DNA of 64,000 nt from Leptothermofonsia sichuanensis E412 (GTDB taxonomy: Bacteria > Cyanobacteriota > Cyanobacteriia > Leptolyngbyales > Leptolyngbyaceae): assembly GCF_019891175.1 (NCBI RefSeq), contig NZ_CP072600.1:868001-932000 (forward strand). Direction: 5' to 3'. Shown here in pieces: positions 61,955 to 64,000 of the stretch. Below the pieces are notes generated by a model. The model was given only the letters and a program-made list of their open reading frames with translations, did no database searches and was not told the DNA's origin. The translations under genes were made by a program, and so were the position numbers. Numbering within the stretch: the stretch's first letter is position 1; the number at the start of each line of letters is the position of its first letter.

Positions 61955-62917
61955 CTAGCCTGCTGCTTGTAGGGCAAAAAAGGTCTCAAACATCTTTTCT
62001 CCCACATCGTTCATGCGGCTTTGCAGGCTGTCGAGGAATTCGTGTAGCCCCTGGTCAATGATGTCATCAATGGTGAGGTAGTCCAGATCGGTACGGAGGC
62101 GACCGAGGGCACGTTCAACCGGGGTGCGCCAGGTGCCAACGGGGGTGCCGGTAATTTGATGGAGCGATCGCTCTGCCTGGATAATCGAAAAGCGGATAGA
62201 GCGGGGAAACTCCTGGTCCAGAATCAAAAACTCGGCAACAGAATTGGGGGAAATTCGGTGTTGCCCACGTTTGCGGTACATTTCATAGGCACTGGCGGAC
62301 TTTAACAGAGCAATCCACTGTAGCTCATCCAAAGTGCTGCCCACATAATTGATCGAGGGCAGGAGAATGAAATACTTGACATCCAGGATCCGAGCGGTTT
62401 TATCTGCCCGCTCCAGCAGTCTGCCAATCTGCCCGAAGTGCCAGCCCTCACTGTGGGTCATGGTCGCATCCATGACTCCGGCAAACAGGTGGCTTGCCAT
62501 TTTCACTTCTTCATAAAACTTGAGAACCGTGGCAAGATCCTGGAGGGTTTTGGATTCAGCCGCCTCCATCACCATCAGATAAAACGAGTTGACGTTCTGC
62601 CACATCTCAGAGGAAATAATTTCCCGCACCGATCGCGCATTTTCCCGTGCTGAACGCAAACAGGAAAGGATGGAATTAGGATAATCGCTATCAAACGTAA
62701 GGAACCGGATGACATTTTCTGATGTTGCTTCCCCGTACCGCTGTTTAAACAGGGGAAGATCGCCTGTGGTCAGCACAATCGGTTCCCACTGCTGGGTAAA
62801 TCCACTGGGGGAGTCCAGCAACAGGTTCAGGTTGACATCCACAAATCGGGCAACGTTCTCTGCCCGTTCAACATAACGATTAAGCCAGTAGATGGAATCA
62901 GCAACGCGACTAAGCAT
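61955..62917 (-). CDS. Alpha-E domain protein (DUF403)
   Basis: The 320-residue protein begins MLSRVADSIYWLNRYVERAENVARFVDVN and is an all-helical alpha-E (DUF403) protein. It is encoded in tandem with a circularly permuted ATP-grasp gene (upstream, 233 bp away). Such pairs, often with a transglutaminase-like gene, are predicted to make or modify peptides. The stop codon coincides with the TA of an IS630 insertion, but the reading is unchanged. Confidence 0.9.
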   Translation of the reverse strand: MLSRVADSIYWLNRYVERAENVARFVDVNLNLLLDSPSGFTQQWEPIVLTTGDLPLFKQRYGEATSENVIRFLTFDSDYPNSILSCLRSARENARSVREIISSEMWQNVNSFYLMVMEAAESKTLQDLATVLKFYEEVKMASHLFAGVMDATMTHSEGWHFGQIGRLLERADKTARILDVKYFILLPSINYVGSTLDELQWIALLKSASAYEMYRKRGQHRISPNSVAEFLILDQEFPRSIRFSIIQAERSLHQITGTPVGTWRTPVERALGRLRTDLDYLTIDDIIDQGLHEFLDSLQSRMNDVGEKMFETFFALQAAG

Positions 62918-63150
62918 GTTATGGCAGGGGACAGAGGACAGGGAAAGTTTTAGTTGACTTGTTCCAGGCTTCTAGCCTGGAATGGAGGTTTAGAGGCTCT
63001 GCCTCCAGTGCACCTGGAAAGCGACTCTGCCTCAACAAGACGTTATTAGTTGTTATACCGAATTTAAACCGCGGATAAGGCAGATACTGATTGAACGCTA
63101 TGGGCTGTGGGGCTTTACAATCTACAATCCAAAATCCAAACTGGTCTGAA
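62918..63150. repeat. Spacer with dispersed-repeat fragment
   Basis: TTCCAGGCTTCTAGCCTGGAATG (about 62960-62982) is a small palindrome. The following GAGGTTTAGAGGCTCTGCCTCCAGTGCACCTGGAA block is related to 54358-54417. No gene is evident between the alpha-E and ATP-grasp genes. Confidence 0.5.
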
Positions 63151-64000
63151 TTATTTACAGACAACCCAGGTATCCTTACTCCCGCCGCCCTGGGAGGAGT
63201 TGACAACGAGTGAACCGCGTCGGAGGGCTACGCGAGTCAAGCCACCGGGATTCACGTAAATCTCCTTGCCATACAGAATGTAAGGGCGCAGATCCACATG
63301 GCAACCTTCCAGGCGATCGTCTATCAGGGTGGGGACTCGTGAGAGGCAGAGGGTTGGCTGGGCGATATAGTTGCGGGGAGAGGTTTTGATTCGTTCAGCG
63401 AAGTCACCCCGCTGTGCATGGGTGGCATGGGGTCCAACCAGCATTCCGTAGCCACCGGATTCATTGGCGGCTTTAACCACCAGCTTATCCAGGTTTGCCA
63501 GTACATAACTCTGCTGCTCCGGTTCCCAACAGAGATAGGTTGGAACGTTGGACAGGATGGGGTCTTCATTCAGGTAGTAACGGATCATCTGAGGCACATA
63601 GGCATAGATCACCTTGTCGTCTGCCACTCCAGTTCCCAGGGCATTGGCGATCGCCACCCGGCCTGTCCGGTAGACCTCCATCAACCCCAGTACGCCCAGC
63701 AGTGAGTCTGGTCGAAAGACTTTGGGATCGATAAAGTCGTCATCAATTCGACGGTAGACTACATCGACCCGTCGCAAACCCTTTGTGGTGCGCATTTGTA
63801 AGTAACCATCCTGCACAACCAGGTCCCGTCCTTCCACCAGTTCTACCCCCATCTGCTGCGCCAGGAAGGAGTGTTCAAAATAGGCGGAGTTGTAGATACC
63901 GGGAGTCAGGACAACGACCGTGGGGTCAGAAAGATGCACGGGTGCCAGGTTCAGCAACGTCTCTAACAAATGACTGGAGTAATCTTCTACGGGCTGGATC
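63151..64000 (-). CDS. Circularly permuted ATP-grasp protein, 5'-truncated by the window edge
   Basis: The visible part (about 283 residues) shows a circularly permuted type 2 ATP-grasp fold (DUF404/DUF407-like): [75 protein letters not shown], and [13 protein letters not shown] at the end. The frame is open to the window's last base ([17 protein letters not shown]...), so the start lies outside; the TTG at 63969 is not the true start. With the alpha-E gene downstream it forms a known bacterial pair. Product and substrate are unknown. Confidence 0.9.
   Translation of the reverse strand, partial: IQPVEDYSSHLLETLLNLAPVHLSDPTVVVLTPGIYNSAYFEHSFLAQQMGVELVEGRDLVVQDGYLQMRTTKGLRRVDVVYRRIDDDFIDPKVFRPDSLLGVLGLMEVYRTGRVAIANALGTGVADDKVIYAYVPQMIRYYLNEDPILSNVPTYLCWEPEQQSYVLANLDKLVVKAANESGGYGMLVGPHATHAQRGDFAERIKTSPRNYIAQPTLCLSRVPTLIDDRLEGCHVDLRPYILYGKEIYVNPGGLTRVALRRGSLVVNSSQGGGSKDTWVVCK

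Larger units (their letters stand above)
60740..61955 (-). mobile_element. IS630-family insertion sequence, ~1216 bp
   Basis: Ends GTAGCTTGTCAAGAAAGAAT and (reverse complement) GTAGTCTGTCAACTTTGTTT are imperfect inverted repeats. TA flanks both ends (60738-60739 and 61956-61957), as is usual in this family. The two transposase frames overlap at a poly-A (minus strand). The element is inserted in the stop codon of the alpha-E gene. Confidence 0.88.

Noticed and set aside
1-64000. tRNA, rRNA or classical riboswitch genes
   Set aside because: No stretch showed a convincing tRNA CCA/T-loop signature, rRNA-like conserved block or known riboswitch core on reading the intergenic DNA. Scanning software could still find a divergent one.

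Overview
This window is chromosomal DNA from a filamentous-type cyanobacterium. The evidence is the many HIP1 octamers (GCGATCGC), a phycobilisome-linker gene beside a phycobiliprotein-like gene, a LabA-like NYN protein, a group 2 sigma factor, cyanobacterial DUF1822 and PEP-CTERM proteins, abundant WD40, CHASE2, caspase and STAND signalling proteins, and heavy loading with dispersed hairpin repeats. I see no rRNA, tRNA or CRISPR array.

Layout. About 0-5 kb holds a large PAS/GAF histidine kinase (minus strand) and small hypotheticals. At 4.7-6.1 kb lies a phycobiliprotein-like protein without the usual chromophore cysteine, next to a linker-domain protein. At 6.9-28 kb there is mostly conserved core material: metG, a LabA-like NYN protein, LptC, a SlyD-like FKBP, a CrtI-like FAD oxidoreductase, an EamA transporter, a GTP cyclohydrolase II-like (URC1-type) enzyme, a CHASE2-PAS-GGDEF cyclase, type II NADH dehydrogenase, an orphan response regulator, a sigma factor, a WD40 protein and a PPC-subtilisin protease. 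Repeat elements sit between these genes.

At about 28.8-46 kb is an accessory, conflict/signalling-like region. It holds a Uma2 nuclease, an overlapping phosphoribosyltransferase/DprA-like pair followed by an attC-like hairpin, a sigma-like protein + DUF1822 + caspase-family cluster, a WD40 gene split by an IS3 element, a GRDP-like protein and a STAND NTPase. The caspase gene carries an exact in-frame 219-bp tandem duplication that doubles its catalytic cysteine segment. It then breaks at a homopolymer, so one gene of about 1514 codons is now two frames.

At 46.7-51.3 kb a PEP-CTERM protein precedes a surface-protein gene disrupted by a G-run frameshift and an IS630-type insertion. Repairing both in silico gives exactly 902 codons plus a stop. 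At 51.5-53.5 kb lies an AtzE-type amidase operon with an unusual fusion of an allophanate-hydrolase C-terminal-like domain to an AtzG-like domain. At 55.8-58.8 kb is a TerY-type vWA / PP2C / kinase triad. The window closes with a CPCC-DUF6714 protein, a small secreted protein, an IS630 element sitting in the stop codon of an alpha-E gene, and a partial ATP-grasp gene.

The short repeats fall into several families (93-bp, about 96-bp and about 69-bp MITE-like elements, a CACAGAG palindrome family, a ~90-bp repeat, and heptamer STRRs). One of them probably supplies the start codon of a neighbouring gene. Two of the broken genes fail at homopolymers, so sequencing error must be excluded before calling them real pseudogenes.
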